The position numbers and the translations under genes were made by a program. The notes beneath the pieces are model-generated. The model was not told where the DNA came from and ran no database searches. It worked only from the letters and a program-made list of their open reading frames with translations. Shown piece by piece: positions 4,439 to 6,284 of a stretch of 6,284 bases of DNA. Origin of the DNA: a bacterium UBP1_UBA4771 (GTDB lineage Bacteria; Krumholzibacteriota; Krumholzibacteriia; Krumholzibacteriales; Krumholzibacteriaceae); NCBI GenBank assembly GCA_002403295.1, contig DHHN01000021.1, forward strand, positions 1 to 6,284. The letters are read 5' to 3'. Within the stretch, counting starts at the first letter, position 1. The number at the start of each line of letters is the position of its first letter.

Positions 4439-6284
4439 GAGTCTCGGGGCGGCGACGCCACGTTCGGCCGGGCGTCCTCGAGCCGCCGCTCCCAGGCTTC
4501 CGTGTTGAAGTTGAACCGTCGGGCGAGGCTCAGGAAGGCGGCCACGGCCCGCGCGCCCGCTTCGCGGCTTTTCGGGCTCCTGCCGCCGAGGCTCTCGATG
4601 AACGGCGCGATGCTCGTCTCGAGAATGGCGTACGTCCGGTTCTGGATGTCGCGGAAATTCGTTTCGATCCCCATCTCGTCGCTCAGGTTCACGAACTGCT
4701 CGAGCGCCGTCGCGGCCGGCGCCGTGAGCTCGCCGCCGAGCAGCTTCAGGCGCTCCATGATGAGCGCGGTGAAGGAGGCGGCCGCCGAGGAGGTGTCGAT
4801 CGGAACGCCGTGCGCCGCGGCCTCCGAGACGATCCGGCGGATCCCCTCGAGGCCGGCGGGGTTCAGGGTTCGCTCCCAGCGCGCCACCTCTTCCACGAGC
4901 TGCTTGGTGAGGTGCGTCTCGGCGGGCACGAGGATCCCCGCCGGGGCGGCCACGCCGGCGTCGTTGAGGAGCCGGAGGAGACCCTTGCATTCGGCGAAGA
5001 TCTGCCCGTAGAGCCGGTCCGTCGCTTCGAGCGTGCGCCGGGTGAGATGCCGCAGGATGCGCTCGCGGTCCTCGGGGAGAAAATCCCGCGCCGTGAGCCC
5101 CGGGCCGAAGTGCTCGGCGGCCGAGGCGACGAGCTTGTCCCGCGAGGCCTCGGCGGCGAGCTCGGCGAATTGCGCGACCGTCTCCCGGGCCGCCGCCTCG
5201 CCGGCGCTCTCCTTCACGTAGCAGGCGAACACCGCTTCGCCCTCGACATGGACGAGGTACTCGAAGAGGCGCCGCTCGAGCGTGTAGCGCGAGGTGAGCT
5301 CGAGCGAGCCCGCGCGGGCCGCGCCGCCGTCCATGCGGCGGAGGATCGATTCGAGGGGCCGCACCGGGTGCCCGTAGACGAGGCGGATCTCCTCGCCGGG
5401 CGTGAAATGCTCCGTGACGGCGTAGAGCGCCGCGATTGCTCGCGCGCCGAGCGCGGATTGTTTTCTCGCCGCCGCGAAGATCCCGGCCCCGGTGCCCGTG
5501 CCGGGAACGTTGCTCGCGGCGCGGGAGAGGTATTCGAGGAGCGTGCGCTCGAGGGCGGCGCGGCGGGCCGGCCCCGCGAGCTCGATCGCCCGGGCCGCGT
5601 AGCGCAGTATCTGCGTCGCCTCGAGCCCCGAGATGTCCGCGAAAAACCAGCCGCAGGAGGTGAACATGAGCTGGGCGTTGCGCTGGGATTCGAGGAGCGA
5701 GAGAGCGCGCGATATATCGGCCTCCGTGAGCTCGCGCGCCGCGCGGGCGCGGATGAAATCGCGCGCCGCGCCGGTCGTTCGCTCCTCGACGAGCTCGATG
5801 TAATCGTCGCGCGCGCGCCACGGATCGGCGAGAAGCGTCCGCGTCTCCTCCTCGTACGCCGCGGCGAGCGATTCGGCGAGCGCGTCGAGTCCCTCGCGAA
5901 GGGGCGCGCGCCATTTCTGGTTCCAGGATGAGGCGCCGCCGGTCGAGCAGCCGCAGTCTTCCTTCCAGCGGCCGACGCCGTGAAAGCACGACCATGAGGT
6001 CCCCTCGCCGTTCGGCCCGCTCTTGAGCTCGACCTCGAACGCGGGCTCGTGTCCGGCGAGGTAGGCGCCGAAGTTCGTCAACGCGAAGCCGTGGCGGGGA
6101 CCCGACTCGCCGGCGAGGTAGGAGAGGGCCATGTCGGCGAACGGCTCGTGGTGCCCGTAGATCTCCCCGTCCGTCGCGATCACGACGAGGTCGTCGCCGC
6201 CGCGCTGGAACCCGAAGTCGATCGCCTCGGCGAAGCGGTCGCCGTTTCGCAGAAGGTGATTGAAGCTCACGTCCGTCGAGAGCG
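4435..6284 (-). CDS. GH57/DUF3536 family glycosidase-like protein (5' end outside window)
   Basis: The protein probably acts on alpha-glucans or related polysaccharides in the cytoplasm; GH57 includes amylases, branching enzymes and glucanotransferases, but the DUF3536 branch has no activity known to me. The frame is open to the window edge (L-S-T-D before the GTG at 6270), so that GTG need not be the start. Numbering from it gives 611 residues. The end of the GH57 domain shows ATDGEIYGHHEPFADMALSYL (32-52), where Asp34 resembles the conserved GH57 acid in the DxExxGxH-like motif. Next come SWSCFHGVGRWKEDCGCSTGG (92-112) and WNQKWRAPLREGLD (116-129), marks of this subfamily. The rest (about 130-605) is helical, with FTSCGWFFADISGLEATQILRYAARA (203-228), as in DUF3536. 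The catalytic Glu nucleophile region must lie upstream, so activity cannot be judged. No signal peptide can be assessed. The stop TGA (4437-4435) overlaps the ligA ATG, so the two genes form one operon. Confidence 0.85.
   Translation of the reverse strand, partial: LSTDVSFNHLLRNGDRFAEAIDFGFQRGGDDLVVIATDGEIYGHHEPFADMALSYLAGESGPRHGFALTNFGAYLAGHEPAFEVELKSGPNGEGTSWSCFHGVGRWKEDCGCSTGGASSWNQKWRAPLREGLDALAESLAAAYEEETRTLLADPWRARDDYIELVEERTTGAARDFIRARAARELTEADISRALSLLESQRNAQLMFTSCGWFFADISGLEATQILRYAARAIELAGPARRAALERTLLEYLSRAASNVPGTGTGAGIFAAARKQSALGARAIAALYAVTEHFTPGEEIRLVYGHPVRPLESILRRMDGGAARAGSLELTSRYTLERRLFEYLVHVEGEAVFACYVKESAGEAAARETVAQFAELAAEASRDKLVASAAEHFGPGLTARDFLPEDRERILRHLTRRTLEATDRLYGQIFAECKGLLRLLNDAGVAAPAGILVPAETHLTKQLVEEVARWERTLNPAGLEGIRRIVSEAAAHGVPIDTSSAAASFTALIMERLKLLGGELTAPAATALEQFVNLSDEMGIETNFRDIQNRTYAILETSIAPFIESLGGRSPKSREAGARAVAAFLSLARRFNFNTEAWERRLEDARPNVASPPRDS

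Noticed and set aside
2792..5011. 739-codon open frame on the + strand opposite ligA and the GH57-like gene
   Set aside because: It is Arg/Glu/Ala/Val-rich and low in complexity, lacks recognisable motifs or an RBS, and lies antisense to two clearly conserved genes. Long empty antisense frames are expected at this GC content.
4439..5995. Upstream extension of the ligA frame to a 1187-codon product
   Set aside because: The extra N-terminal part is an alternate-frame reading of the GH57/DUF3536 gene and is low-complexity. LigA homologues begin at the ATG at 4438.

Overview
This is a GC-rich bacterial chromosomal window with ordinary housekeeping-type genes and no mobile element, CRISPR array or RNA gene that I can see. 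One product has a signal peptide and a C-terminal strand ending in Phe, typical of an outer-membrane beta-barrel, so the host is probably a diderm (Gram-negative type) bacterium. High GC plus a GH57/DUF3536 protein would fit several environmental phyla, for example Acidobacteria or deltaproteobacteria-like lineages. The sequence alone does not fix the phylum.

Layout: (1) Positions 1-417 (+) are the 3' end of an NADP-type glutamate dehydrogenase gene (gdhA), closed by a strong intrinsic terminator at 446-476. (2) Positions 418-742 are a 325-base gap. It holds that terminator, a GC-rich stretch with hairpins, an AT-rich sigma-70-like promoter (600-628) and a structured leader of about 108 bases whose last hairpin covers the ribosome binding site of the next gene. 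(3) Positions 743-2409 (+) are a two-gene unit: a CorA-family divalent cation transporter, then an uncharacterised outer-membrane beta-barrel protein whose best start (GTG at 1672) shares one base with the corA stop. (4) Positions 2432-6284 (-) are a convergent two-gene unit: a GH57/DUF3536 family protein, whose 5' end lies outside the window, followed by NAD-dependent DNA ligase (ligA), joined by an ATGA stop/start overlap.

Functional picture: corA and the barrel gene look co-transcribed and translationally coupled, which would pair an inner-membrane cation channel with an outer-membrane protein of unknown role. The ligA gene looks co-expressed with a glycosidase-family gene and lacks a clear Shine-Dalgarno sequence of its own. 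The two units converge with only 22 bases between stops and no visible terminator.

I found no clearly new system. The points most worth checking are Gln in place of the usual Lys at a nucleotidyltransferase motif of LigA, the RBS-masking leader upstream of corA, the corA/barrel-protein coupling, and a nine-base C run early in ligA.
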